The position numbers and the translations under genes were made by a program. A DNA stretch of 64,000 nt from Novosphingobium sediminis (GTDB lineage: Bacteria; Pseudomonadota; Alphaproteobacteria; Sphingomonadales; Sphingomonadaceae). Where the stretch lies: the NCBI RefSeq assembly GCF_007991615.1, contig NZ_BJYR01000002.1:124001-188000 (forward strand), given 5' to 3'. The notes under the pieces were generated by a model. That model worked only from the letters and a program-made list of their open reading frames with translations. It was not told the DNA's origin and did not search any database. This document shows, one piece after another, positions 1 to 10,263 of the stretch; position 1 is the stretch's first letter, and each line of letters opens with the position of its first letter.

Positions 1-12
1 GATTCTACGGGC

Positions 13-26
13 TTGACGACCGTCAA
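13..26. promoter_or_regulatory. short inverted repeat at window edge
   Basis: TTGAC and GTCAA flank a 4-base spacer about 50 bases upstream of the hydroxylase start. It could be a small operator or a chance palindrome. No convincing -10 element follows, and nothing else is recognisable in the first 70 bases. Confidence 0.2.
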
Positions 27-73
27 ATATTTGCCATCCTCCCCCTCGCTGCACCGCACCATGGGGACGCGTG

Positions 74-1072
74 ATGGACGGTATTCGAGTCGGAAAGCGC
101 ATTGTGGGGACCCAGTCTCCGGTCACGATCGGCTGGGACAACATTCCCAAAGTCGAAGGCGGCACCTTCAAGCGCCTGTTTTTCACCTGGTTCCAGCCCG
201 CCGTCCTCTTCGGCATGGTCGCATTCTGGTACTATGCGCCGAACTCGATCGCGAAAGCCTCGACCGCCATCGGCATCAGCATCGTCTTTCGCCTGCTCCT
301 CCAGATCCTCGAATTCGTGAATCCGCGCCACAAGAGCTGGCAGATCACCTGGAAGGAACTCGCGACCGACCTCTTTTACGTCGGCATTTCCTATACGTGC
401 GTGCGGCTCGTTGATAATTACATCGGTAGCGATGCGATCATTGAAGCACTGCAAAAGGGCTTCGATTTCGACAAGTTCGCCTGGTTCACCAGCCTGCCGC
501 TGCTCGTTCAGGCGTTCCTGATCGTCTTCATCTTCGACTTCGTCCAATATTGGATGCATCGCGGCATGCACAACTGGTACCCGCTGTGGCTGCCGCATTC
601 GGTGCACCACTACATCACACAGCTCAACGTCCACAAAGGCGCGGTGGGCAATCCGCTGGAACTGTTCCTGATCGGCCTCGGCATCGGCGGCCTGTTCGAT
701 TTCCTGCCGCGCGCGTTCCTGCTGGCGGGTGCCATCGGCATGTCGGTCGGCGCGTATCAGCACATCAACGTGCGCTTCAACAGCCCGCGCTGGTGGCGCT
801 GGACATTCAACACGACCGAGCACCACAGCCTGCACCACTCGCAGGACTTCGAATCCACGCGCAGCAACTACTGCAACACCTTCATCTTCATCGACCGCAT
901 GTTCGGCACCTGCATCGATGGCGAGGCAGAACTTCTCGGCATGGAAGGTGGTCGCCGCATGTCGATCCGCGAGCAGATGCACTACCCCTTCACCGAAGGC
1001 TGGAGGGCGTGGAAAGAGCGCAAATCGCGCGAGCCGTTCTTTGCCGACCATTCCGCAGTTCCGGCCGAATAG
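74..1072 (+). CDS. sterol desaturase / fatty acid hydroxylase family protein
   Basis: Integral-membrane di-iron hydroxylase or desaturase of about 332 residues. The histidine clusters of this superfamily are visible: HRGMH near residues 162-166, HSVHH near 175-179, and HHSLHH near 250-255. Hydrophobic stretches near residues 40-80, 140-160 and 195-225 are expected to place the histidines on the cytoplasmic face. The family hydroxylates or desaturates lipids (sterols, carotenoids, fatty acids); the substrate cannot be told from sequence. A GTG lies directly before the chosen ATG; the ATG is preferred because GGGGA sits 6 bases upstream of it. The next gene starts 4 bases after the stop, so the two are probably co-transcribed. 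Confidence 0.85.
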   Translation: MDGIRVGKRIVGTQSPVTIGWDNIPKVEGGTFKRLFFTWFQPAVLFGMVAFWYYAPNSIAKASTAIGISIVFRLLLQILEFVNPRHKSWQITWKELATDLFYVGISYTCVRLVDNYIGSDAIIEALQKGFDFDKFAWFTSLPLLVQAFLIVFIFDFVQYWMHRGMHNWYPLWLPHSVHHYITQLNVHKGAVGNPLELFLIGLGIGGLFDFLPRAFLLAGAIGMSVGAYQHINVRFNSPRWWRWTFNTTEHHSLHHSQDFESTRSNYCNTFIFIDRMFGTCIDGEAELLGMEGGRRMSIREQMHYPFTEGWRAWKERKSREPFFADHSAVPAE

Positions 1073-1075
1073 CGC

Positions 1076-1780
1076 GTGGCCTCGCTCAGCACATCGGGCA
1101 TGGAAAGCCAGCCAGCCACCACCACCGAAACGTCCGGGATATTGAACCTTGTCCGGTGGATCTGGCACATCCGTGGTGAGGTGTCCGTGCCCGCCGGGCT
1201 ATGTGCCGACGAAGCCCTCAGCAGGCTCGATCCACTCTTCGCCCATTCCGGCACGACTCATGCGCGGATGGGTGACGTGGTGATGGTGACAAAGCGGGAC
1301 CAACTCGCACAGGATCCGCTTTCGATTGTCGATAGCGGCACGCTGCGGATCGAACCTGGCCAGCAGGGCCTTGTCCTGCGCTACCGCCTCGTCAGCCGCG
1401 CGCTGCTTTATTGCTTCCTTGCCCCGCTGCTGTTCCTCGCGATCGGGCAGTTCACGGTGTTTCTCGGCACGCTCGAGAAGCCGCCGAGCGAAGAGCAGAT
1501 GAAGAAGGAAAAGGCGAAAGAGGCCAAGAAGGGCGAGATCAAGCTCAACCCCGTCGACAAGTTTCTTGGTGCCCCAGCGCCGGAAAAGCCCAAGGACGAG
1601 AAGAAGGACGCCAAGAAAGGCGCTGGCGACAAGAAAAAGGACGGCGATGGGGAGAAGGATGGCTTCTCGCCCACCCCCGCCTATGTCTTTGCCGGTATCT
1701 TCGCAGCCTTGTGGGTGCTGGGCCGCCTGCTCGAGCCTTGGCTGATCAGGCGGCGGTTCCAGCAAACCCTTGAGGGTTGA
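1076..1780 (+). CDS. membrane protein with lysine-rich loop, unknown function
   Basis: A 234-residue protein that I do not recognise. Residues 1-105 form a soluble domain without a signal peptide. A transmembrane helix spans about 109-133, followed by a very lysine/glutamate-rich low-complexity segment at about 136-196 and a second helix at about 201-220 with a short basic tail. The charged loop could contact a membrane surface, a partner protein or nucleic acid. It starts with GTG 3 bases after the hydroxylase stop (an ATG at 1100 is an alternative), so it is probably translationally linked to that gene and may assist it. It converges on katG with 7 bases between the stops. Confidence 0.7.
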   Translation: MASLSTSGMESQPATTTETSGILNLVRWIWHIRGEVSVPAGLCADEALSRLDPLFAHSGTTHARMGDVVMVTKRDQLAQDPLSIVDSGTLRIEPGQQGLVLRYRLVSRALLYCFLAPLLFLAIGQFTVFLGTLEKPPSEEQMKKEKAKEAKKGEIKLNPVDKFLGAPAPEKPKDEKKDAKKGAGDKKKDGDGEKDGFSPTPAYVFAGIFAALWVLGRLLEPWLIRRRFQQTLEG

Positions 1781-1787
1781 AGGCTGA

Positions 1788-4007
<2,220 letters not shown>

Positions 4008-4104
4008 CTACGCCTAGGTGCTTAGGGCGGGAAGCGAGTAAACTTCATCGCAGTGATCGGATTTGACCATGAAGACTGAAATTCCAATCGACTGAAGTGG
4101 TCAA

Positions 4105-4839
4105 TCAGAACGAAAACCGCACGCGCGCCACGAGCCGGTCTCCAATGCCCGATGGATCTGCAAACGGAGATGCCTTGAGCCGCGCCAACGCGATATCGGT
4201 GCCCACATAATCAACTCCGATAGACAGCGGATAGCGCGAGTATTCCGCGCCAATCTTCCAATCCGCATAGTCTCCGCCGGGCCGTAGGCGCGCTGTGCGC
4301 GCATCATCGCCGCTGCCAGTGGTGTAGCCTGCGCTGGCCAGCAGGGTTATCGGCAAACCGGGCAGCCCCGCATCAGCGGCGAGGCGCAAATGGAGGTTAT
4401 CTCCACCGATCGTGCTTTGGCGCGGGGCATACCAAGCTGTCGCGGCCAGACGCACCGGGCCAAGGCCATACCTTGCACCGAGCGCGAGTTCGCCAAAATC
4501 CATGTGCCGGGAAGCCCCGCCGAAGATATGGCCGATAGCCTCGGTGCGAAGCGTGACTGCACCAAGGCTCCAGTCGCGCCCAACCGCAACGTCTGCCAGC
4601 ACATCTGCCCCGGCGTGGCGCGGCGCACCGCGTAGCGCGGCGACGCGCAGCGATGCATCGAACACGGTCAGATCGAACCGTGCGTCAGCCGAAGCAGATG
4701 CGCGGCCGCCGCTCCAGCTGATGCCGGCGCGGATGTCGTCGCTGGCCGCTTCGATCCCGCCGTCCAACGACCTCGCCGATGCTGCGACTGGCAGGGAAAG
4801 CGCCATTCCCGCCAGCGCAGCTCTTGCCCCGGGGGCCAT
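4105..4839 (-). CDS. TorF-type putative porin (Gcw_chp family)
   Basis: A 244-residue protein with an N-terminal export signal (about residues 1-23) followed by alternating beta-strand-like sequence ending in Phe, as expected for an outer-membrane beta-barrel. The segment SDDIRAGISWS near residues 33-43 matches the start of the TorF/TIGR02001 family seen in many Proteobacteria. The role is uncertain; the family is described as a putative porin. It starts 8 bases downstream of the stop of the small secreted protein encoded upstream on the same strand, so the two probably form an operon. The family call rests on the N-terminal motif and the barrel pattern. Confidence 0.7.
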   Translation of the reverse strand: MAPGARAALAGMALSLPVAASARSLDGGIEAASDDIRAGISWSGGRASASADARFDLTVFDASLRVAALRGAPRHAGADVLADVAVGRDWSLGAVTLRTEAIGHIFGGASRHMDFGELALGARYGLGPVRLAATAWYAPRQSTIGGDNLHLRLAADAGLPGLPITLLASAGYTTGSGDDARTARLRPGGDYADWKIGAEYSRYPLSIGVDYVGTDIALARLKASPFADPSGIGDRLVARVRFSF

Positions 4840-4847
4840 AAGTCGGC

Positions 4848-5297
4848 TCAGCTCTCGCGCGGGGCCCCGCGCATGCGGTCTGCCTCGGCGAGGATCAGCG
4901 CGCGGTCCTGTTCAACCAGCGCCATCATCGCGGCGTGCAGATCATCGCGGTGCCGTGCCGCGATGCGTTCGGCCAGATGCCCCTGCTGCGGACACCAGCC
5001 CGGCGCAGAGCCCTTGACGACATTGGAGCGCGCCAAAGTGTGCCGGGCTTCCGGCCCTTCGCCGAGCCGGGCCTGCCGCTCAACCACGAGCGAAACGCTC
5101 CAGTGGCAACGCAAGCTGTCCTGCCGCCCGCCGACGCCGGCCGTACCGACCTGCTGCATCGCCACTTTGGTCGTGCCCGAATAGTCAGCCGCGATCTGGC
5201 CCACCGGATGGTCGATCGTGGCCTTGTGTTCCATCGCCTGCACCGGAGCGCCAAGCGCCAGAGTTGTCGCTGCAAAAGCGAGCGCACAGATACGCAT
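4848..5297 (-). CDS. small secreted protein, unknown function
   Basis: A 149-residue protein with a clear Sec signal peptide (hydrophobic core then a cut near APVQA, about residue 21). The mature part has two cysteines that could form a disulfide (in LRCHWS and GWCPQQG) and a helical charged C-terminus. It looks like a periplasmic all-helical protein. The HRDDLH segment is not a zinc-protease HExxH motif. It is followed after 8 bases by the TorF-type porin, so a joint envelope function is plausible. I cannot assign a reaction. Confidence 0.7.
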   Translation of the reverse strand: MRICALAFAATTLALGAPVQAMEHKATIDHPVGQIAADYSGTTKVAMQQVGTAGVGGRQDSLRCHWSVSLVVERQARLGEGPEARHTLARSNVVKGSAPGWCPQQGHLAERIAARHRDDLHAAMMALVEQDRALILAEADRMRGAPRES

Positions 5298-5375
5298 AGT
5301 CCTGTCTCCTGCAATGGCCCGGTTATGGCCGGGTCCAAACGAAAGATAGGCACGTTCTGGTGTGCAGAAAACGAC

Positions 5376-5402
5376 TGCTCAGTAATATTTGATTGCTGAG
5401 CA
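5376..5402 (-). terminator. possible terminator of the alpha/beta hydrolase gene
   Basis: TGCTCAG and CTGAGCA form a 7-bp stem around a 13-base A/T-rich loop, just past the hydrolase stop. In the minus direction the stem is followed by GTCGTTTTC, a short and imperfect T-tract, so termination may be partial. Confidence 0.4.
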
Positions 5403-5414
5403 GCGGTCAGTCCG

Positions 5415-6308
5415 TCATTTCGCCAGCAGCGGTTCAAGGAAGCGGATCACCCGCGCTTCGAGGTCGATGCGGTGATCGGACCAGCTGTGATCGGTCGCAA
5501 CATGTGCGGTCTGGACCTTGGTGCCGCCTGCCTTGCGCACGGCTGCCACCAGCACATCGCCATGCGGTGCGAGGCCATCTTCGGAGGTCAGCACGAGCAG
5601 CGGCATCGCCTTGAGCGCTTCGGCGCGGTTCACGTAGTCCCACTCGCTGGCATGCGCGCCGAGTTCGGCGGAAAGCACCTGCGGCGTGTTGGCCAAGGTC
5701 TCGCTATTTTCGGCAACCAGCTTTGTACGATCAGCCTCCGGCATCTGGCCAACCATGCCAAAGTCCCCGGCGGAAATCATCACCAGGCCGCGTAGTTCCG
5801 GCTCCTCAGAGCCAGTCATCGCCGTTACCCAACCGCCCATCGAATGCCCGACCATCGCCATGCGCGCGGGATCGATGCCAAAGCGGGCGGCATTGGCCGG
5901 CACGCGAAGAAACGCGAGGACGGCACGCGCATCCTCGGGGTTCTGACCGAAGCGATACGTGCCCGGGCTGCCCCACGAACCACGATAGTTGAACGTGATG
6001 GCGTTCCAGCCCTGACGCCGCAAGGCCTGCGCAAGGTCGAGGTTCTTCTCGTTGCCGGGAAGACCGTGGCAGATCACCACGGTTGGGTGCGGCCCGGCGC
6101 CCGCAGCCAGATAGGCGACGCCATTGATCTCCACCCCGCCGCTGGGGATATGAAGCACTTCCATCCGCGCCGGATGCGCGGCATCGGCAGGGGGATCGGT
6201 GTAGATCGCAGGGGGAATGGCGGGAGCGGCCGAGACCAGCGGTGCAGCGACGGCCATCGGTGCCGCAAGGGCCAGCGATGCGGCGGCCAATTTCGCGATT
6301 CCCTGCAT
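5415..6308 (-). CDS. secreted alpha/beta hydrolase
   Basis: Serine hydrolase of the dienelactone-hydrolase/BAAT-like group, 297 residues, with an N-terminal signal peptide (cut near residue 21-28), so periplasmic or surface-acting. The nucleophile elbow is GHSMGG with Ser156. Asp244 (TSEDG) and His274 (TDHSW) fit the remaining triad, and the oxyanion-loop motif HGLPGN is at 81-86. The substrate is probably an ester or amide, but the sequence does not say which. It lies 22 bases downstream of the folE stop on the same strand, so it may be co-transcribed with folE without a functional link. Confidence 0.85.
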   Translation of the reverse strand: MQGIAKLAAASLALAAPMAVAAPLVSAAPAIPPAIYTDPPADAAHPARMEVLHIPSGGVEINGVAYLAAGAGPHPTVVICHGLPGNEKNLDLAQALRRQGWNAITFNYRGSWGSPGTYRFGQNPEDARAVLAFLRVPANAARFGIDPARMAMVGHSMGGWVTAMTGSEEPELRGLVMISAGDFGMVGQMPEADRTKLVAENSETLANTPQVLSAELGAHASEWDYVNRAEALKAMPLLVLTSEDGLAPHGDVLVAAVRKAGGTKVQTAHVATDHSWSDHRIDLEARVIRFLEPLLAK

Positions 6309-6330
6309 CTGCTTGCCTCTCTCTTCCGCC

Positions 6331-6945
6331 TCAGTAACCCATCAGGCTGAGCACTTCCTTGCGGCTGCGATTGTCTTCGAGGAACGTACCCATCATCCGG
6401 CTGGTCACCATGCCGACGCCGGGGGTGCGCACGCCGCGCCCGGTCATGCAGCCGTGTTGCGCCTCGATCACCACCGCCACGCCGTGCGGCTTGAGGTTGT
6501 CCCAGATGCAGGTGGCGACCTCGGCGGTCAGCCGCTCCTGAATCTGCAGCCGCCGCGCATAGGCGTTGAGCACGCGGGCGAGCTTCGAAATGCCCACAAC
6601 CTTGTGACGCGGCAGATACGCGATCGCTGCCTTGCCGATAATTGGCGCCATGTGGTGTTCACAGTGAGACTGGAACGGGATGTCCTTGAGCAGCACAAGC
6701 TCGTTGTACCCGCCCACTTCCTCGAACTGCCGCGCGAGGTGCGTGGCGGGATCCTCGCCATAGCCCTGGCAATATTCCTTCCACGCCCGCGCAACGCGCC
6801 GCGGCGTATCGAGCAGCCCCTCGCGGTCCGGATCATCGCCCGACCAGCGGATCAGCGTGCGGATCGCATCCTGTACATGGTCCGGAACGACAATCTTGCC
6901 GTCCTCGCCAAAGTCGTCGTCATCGTGTCCGTGGTGGACGGTCAT
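6331..6945 (-). CDS. folE: GTP cyclohydrolase I
   Basis: Converts GTP to 7,8-dihydroneopterin triphosphate, the first step of tetrahydrofolate synthesis. The 204-residue protein carries the zinc ligands Cys95 and His98 (SHCEHHMAPI) and Cys166 (HGCMTGRG), plus the conserved loop LERLT-like QERLTAEV. An in-frame extension reaches 7056, but GGAG lies 11 bases before the ATG at 6945 and the family normally begins close to here. The His/Asp-rich N-terminus is common in alphaproteobacterial FolE. Cytoplasmic, homodecameric in the family. Confidence 0.96.
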   Translation of the reverse strand: MTVHHGHDDDDFGEDGKIVVPDHVQDAIRTLIRWSGDDPDREGLLDTPRRVARAWKEYCQGYGEDPATHLARQFEEVGGYNELVLLKDIPFQSHCEHHMAPIIGKAAIAYLPRHKVVGISKLARVLNAYARRLQIQERLTAEVATCIWDNLKPHGVAVVIEAQHGCMTGRGVRTPGVGMVTSRMMGTFLEDNRSRKEVLSLMGY

Positions 6946-6991
6946 TGTCGATAGAGCTCCGTGAAGATCGCGTGTCAGATGCCGCAGGGCA

Positions 6992-7303
6992 TCACTTGCG
7001 CTGGATGACGATCTCGTCCGGATGCGCCACATTGAGATCGGAGCGCAGCAGTTCACCGACCAGATCGGGATCGGCGTGGCGCGGATCGAGCAGGTTCACC
7101 CGGTTACGCAGCCGGTCACGCTCCGCTTGGAGCTGCTTCACTTCGGCCTGCCGCTGTTCGAGCAGCCGCGCATTTTCCGTCCATGCAAGCACCCCGCTGG
7201 GCCCTGCCAGCGCGATGGCCCCAAGCAGCAGCAGCACCACCAGCGCAAAGGTCTGCGCCATGCTCTCACGAGGAAGCTTGAGGGAATTCGGGCGACGTTT
7301 CAT
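6992..7303 (-). CDS. ftsB: septum formation initiator FtsB/DivIC
   Basis: Small bitopic division protein of 103 residues. It has a short cytoplasmic basic tail, a single transmembrane helix near residues 15-35, then a coiled coil rich in Leu/Arg/Glu (about 40-75) and a periplasmic tail. This is the architecture of FtsB/DivIC, which joins FtsL and FtsQ in the divisome. The start at 7303 (MKRRPNS) is preferred over an in-frame ATG at 7339 because the usual short basic N-terminus begins here. It lies 46 bases upstream of folE on the same strand. Confidence 0.8.
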   Translation of the reverse strand: MKRRPNSLKLPRESMAQTFALVVLLLLGAIALAGPSGVLAWTENARLLEQRQAEVKQLQAERDRLRNRVNLLDPRHADPDLVGELLRSDLNVAHPDEIVIQRK

Positions 7304-7468
7304 CAAACTGACAGAATCATACTTGCACCGCCGATACAACCGGAAAAGTGCAATTCTGGTACAGGATGTTTACGCGGAGCGCTGATCTGCGGGCCAGACG
7401 CAGACGGCTTCTCGCGGGCCGATTCCTGTTCTAGGGCAACACCAAACGCTCAGGGACAGACCTATAGC

Positions 7469-7921
7469 ATGACGATCCAGACTCCGCCTTTCGCCGGAAA
7501 GCTCGAAGCCGCGACCGATCCGGACTGGGCGGGATGGTATCACTGGGCAGGCAACGATCCGTTCGAGGATGACGTCGGCCCGTTCTACGTCCGCCGCGAC
7601 AAACAGGGCCTCGTCACCGGTTTTCGCCCGCGCGCGAAGAACTGCAACGCGCATGGCAGCATCCACGGCGGCTGCCTTATGACCTTCGGCGATTTCTCGC
7701 TGTTCATGATTGCCAGCGCAAACGGCGAGGAGATGAGCGGGGTTACCGTCACTTTCAATTCCGAGTTCGTCGGCCCGGCCCGCGCCGGACAACTCCTCGA
7801 AGCACGCGGTGAAGTGATCCGCGCGGGGCGTAGCCTTGTCTTTGCACGCGGCCTCATCACAGCAGACGGCGAACCGGCGCTCGCCTTTTCCGGTACGTTC
7901 AAGCGCATCCACGCGCGCTGA
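7469..7921 (+). CDS. PaaI-type hotdog thioesterase
   Basis: A 150-residue single-hotdog protein of the 4HBT/PaaI family, which hydrolyses acyl-CoA (often phenylacetyl- or hydroxybenzoyl-type) thioesters. The family signature is visible as AHGSIHGGCLMTFGD (about residues 59-73), containing the helix-start HGG that binds the thioester carbonyl, and a catalytic Asp follows in GDFS. No signal peptide, so cytoplasmic. The ATG at 7469 removes a long non-conserved in-frame extension. It is divergent from ftsB and convergent with the small protein that ends at 7961. Confidence 0.85.
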   Translation: MTIQTPPFAGKLEAATDPDWAGWYHWAGNDPFEDDVGPFYVRRDKQGLVTGFRPRAKNCNAHGSIHGGCLMTFGDFSLFMIASANGEEMSGVTVTFNSEFVGPARAGQLLEARGEVIRAGRSLVFARGLITADGEPALAFSGTFKRIHAR

Positions 7922-7929
7922 AGGCAGTT

Positions 7930-7950
7930 GGGGGAGGAGCGCCCTCCCCC
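7930..7950. terminator. GC hairpin between convergent genes
   Basis: GGGGGAGG and CCTCCCCC form an 8-bp perfect stem with a 5-base loop, 8 bases after the thioesterase stop and 10 bases before the opposing gene's stop. There is no T-tract on either strand, so it may end or protect both transcripts rather than act as a classical intrinsic terminator. Confidence 0.4.
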
Positions 7951-7960
7951 GGCCCGGCAA

Positions 7961-8260
7961 TCAGCCGATGCGCTTGCCGGTCATCGGGAAGCTGCCAAAC
8001 ATGCCCGCCGTAACCGTGCCGTTCAGCGCGTCACCGTCGATGGTGGCGGTGCAATCGAGCTTCATCGGCATCGGCACGGTGATGTTGCTCGACCATGCGA
8101 TGGTGTTGCCATCGACTGTCCCGCCAGTGATTTCCATGTTGCCCATCGGCCCGGAATTGCTGCCGCTGAAGCTGCTGCCGTCGACTTCGACGGTGAGGAT
8201 CGAGGTCTGATCGCCCATCGGCGAACGGGTCACGCATTCATACTTGCCGGCAACTGACAT
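7961..8260 (-). CDS. small beta-rich protein, unknown function
   Basis: A 99-residue protein without signal peptide or membrane segment. The sequence alternates short polar strands and Gly/Asn/Ser turns (GGTVDGN, TIDGDALNG), suggesting a small beta-barrel or beta-sandwich. A strong Shine-Dalgarno sequence (GGGAGAG) sits 6 bases before the ATG, so it is clearly translated. I do not recognise a named family. The start is divergent from the antiporter gene. Confidence 0.7.
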   Translation of the reverse strand: MSVAGKYECVTRSPMGDQTSILTVEVDGSSFSGSNSGPMGNMEITGGTVDGNTIAWSSNITVPMPMKLDCTATIDGDALNGTVTAGMFGSFPMTGKRIG

Positions 8261-8415
8261 GGATCTCTCCCTTTGTGGTTCGGGCAGGAAGGAACCATGC
8301 TGCCTACATCAATGTCAATAGGGTTGATCCGGGCTGGCGGCTCTCAACCATGGTTGACCTCGGCGGCGCCAGGCCCGACAACCGTGACGTGACAGCCCCC
8401 CATCCCGCCTCGATC

Positions 8416-10155
8416 ATGCACGACGGCTTCCTGCTGCTCGGCTTCGCGCTTGCGTTCGTGCTGCTTTTCCGCCGCCTCGGCCTCGGTGCGACGCTGGGCT
8501 ATCTCATTGCAGGCGCCGTGCTGGGACCGTTCGTGCTTGGCATGGTCGGCGATGCGGAACAAAAGCTGGGCTTTGCCGAACTGGGCATCACGCTGCTGCT
8601 GTTCCTGGTCGGGCTGGAGCTCGATCCCAGCAAACTGTGGAAGATGAAGCGCGATATCCTCGGCTTCGGCCTGCTGCAGGTCTCGATTTCGGGACTCGCG
8701 CTGGCCGGCGCGATCATGCTGACGACGAGCTTCTCGCCCGCCGCAGCGCTCGCGTTGGGGCTGCCGCTGGCGCTTTCATCTACCGCGCAGGTGCTGCCGA
8801 TGCTGCAGTCCTCTGGCCGCCTCAAGACGCGGTTCGGCGAACGCGCCTTCTCGATCCTGCTGTTTCAGGATCTCTCGATCATCCCGCTCATCACCATCAT
8901 CGCAGCGCTCAGCCGCAATCCGGCGGATGTCGGCGGCCCGCCGGGCTGGCTGCTGGCGCTGGAAACCGTGGCCGCCATCGCTGGCCTCGTTGCCGCAGGC
9001 CGCTTCCTGATCCGCCCGCTCTTCCGCCTGATCGGCAATCTCGGTGAGCGCGAGATGTTCATTGTCGCCGCTCTGTTCACGGTAATGGCCGCGGGCGCCG
9101 TCATGGAGTTCCTTGGTCTCTCCACCGCGCTGGGCGCCTTCATCGCAGGGGTGATGCTGGCCGACAGCCCCTATCGCCACGAACTTGAAGCCGACGTCGA
9201 GCCGTTCCGCTCGATCCTGCTCGGCCTGTTCTTCCTTGCCGTGGGCATGATGCTCGACCTCGGCGCGATTGCCCGCGATCCGCTGTTCGTCATCGGCATG
9301 GCGCTGATGCTGATTACGGTGAAAGCTGCGGTCATGTTCGCGCTGGCGCGGCTTTTCGGCGTGCCATGGCGCGGCGCGCTGGCGCTGGGCCTGCTGCTCA
9401 GCCAAGGCGGCGAGTTTGGCTTTGTCCTGTTCGGACAGGCGAGCCACGCCCTGCTCATCGCGCCGGAAGCCGCCAGCCTGTTCAGCGCCGTCGTCACGCT
9501 CTCGATGGCAACGACGCCGTTCCTGATGATTGCCACCCGCCGCTTCCGCGCCGATCCTTCCGCCGCGCCGCAGGGGACGCGCGAAGGGCCGAGTAACGAC
9601 GGCGCCAATGCGCTGATCGTGGGCTATGGCCGCTTCGGGCAGGCCGTCGGACAGGTCCTGCAGGCCGCCGGAATCAGCGTCACCCTGATCGACACGGATG
9701 TCGAGATGATCGACGTCGCCGGCACCTTCGGCGCCAAGGTCTATTTCGGCGACGGCACCCGGATCGACATGCTGCGACAGGCCGGCGCGGCGGACGCCGA
9801 AATGATCCTGTTCTGCATCGACAAGGACCAACTCGACACGCCGATGCTGGCCGCCGTCCACGAAGCGTTTCCGCGCGCGGCCCTCTACGTCCGCACGTTC
9901 GACAGGCGCGGCTTCATCGCTCTGCGCGGCGCCCCGGTCACGCTTATCATGCGCGAAACCTTCGAATCCGCAATCGCCATGGCCCGCGCCGCGCTCGACA
10001 ACGCCGGGCTCAGCAACGAGGCGATCACGCGGGCCGAAACACTCTTCCGCGCCCGTGACACTGAGCGGCTGGAGCTCCAGGTCGAAGCCGGCGACCCCCG
10101 CGTCGCCCGCGACCGTATCCTGACCGGCCCCGAGCCGCAGGAGTATGGCGGGTAA
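8416..10155 (+). CDS. Kef-type K+/H+ antiporter with RCK domain
   Basis: Monovalent cation:proton antiporter-2 family protein of about 579 residues. An Na+/H+-exchanger membrane domain of about 12 helices fills residues 1-375; LLFQDLSIIPL and LSQGGEFGFVL are characteristic helices. A cytosolic TrkA-N/RCK domain starts near residue 398 with the NAD-binding GYGRFGQ. It lacks a long TrkA-C, so it is KefB/KefC-like. These systems export K+ and acidify the cytoplasm during electrophile stress. The start is uncertain: ATG 8416 begins at the first helix but has no clear Shine-Dalgarno, while ATG 8350 in frame would add 22 residues. No ancillary KefF/KefG gene is adjacent. Confidence 0.88.
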   Translation: MHDGFLLLGFALAFVLLFRRLGLGATLGYLIAGAVLGPFVLGMVGDAEQKLGFAELGITLLLFLVGLELDPSKLWKMKRDILGFGLLQVSISGLALAGAIMLTTSFSPAAALALGLPLALSSTAQVLPMLQSSGRLKTRFGERAFSILLFQDLSIIPLITIIAALSRNPADVGGPPGWLLALETVAAIAGLVAAGRFLIRPLFRLIGNLGEREMFIVAALFTVMAAGAVMEFLGLSTALGAFIAGVMLADSPYRHELEADVEPFRSILLGLFFLAVGMMLDLGAIARDPLFVIGMALMLITVKAAVMFALARLFGVPWRGALALGLLLSQGGEFGFVLFGQASHALLIAPEAASLFSAVVTLSMATTPFLMIATRRFRADPSAAPQGTREGPSNDGANALIVGYGRFGQAVGQVLQAAGISVTLIDTDVEMIDVAGTFGAKVYFGDGTRIDMLRQAGAADAEMILFCIDKDQLDTPMLAAVHEAFPRAALYVRTFDRRGFIALRGAPVTLIMRETFESAIAMARAALDNAGLSNEAITRAETLFRARDTERLELQVEAGDPRVARDRILTGPEPQEYGG

Positions 10156-10176
10156 CACCCATAAGTAGTTGCACTT

Positions 10177-10247
10177 GCATGGACTTTTTCATGCGACTGC
10201 ATCAGATTTTGGATGCAGCCGCATGGGTTTTTCCATGCACCCGCATC
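10177..10247. promoter_or_regulatory. phased array of three 22-bp dyads plus a half-site
   Basis: Three inverted repeats lie head to tail between the antiporter stop and the MarR start. Their arms are GCATG/CATGC (10177-10194), CTGCATC/GATGCAG (10197-10218) and GCATGG/CCATGC (10221-10238). Each has an 8-base spacer between the core 5-base arms, filled with a T-run. The dyad centres are exactly 22 bp apart, about two helical turns. A fourth GCAT at 10243 keeps the period but lacks its partner arm. The site is most simply a multi-dimer operator for the adjacent MarR protein. Confidence 0.65.
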
Positions 10248-10263
10248 GAAAAGGCCGCCTGCC

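Noticed and set aside
8776-10158. 460-codon open frame on the minus strand
   Set aside because: It is antisense to the Kef-type antiporter, with a charged repetitive composition and no domain.
10177-10260. CRISPR-like array of short regular repeats
   Set aside because: Only three to four 22-bp units with no unique spacers and no cas genes; each unit is itself a dyad, as in operators.
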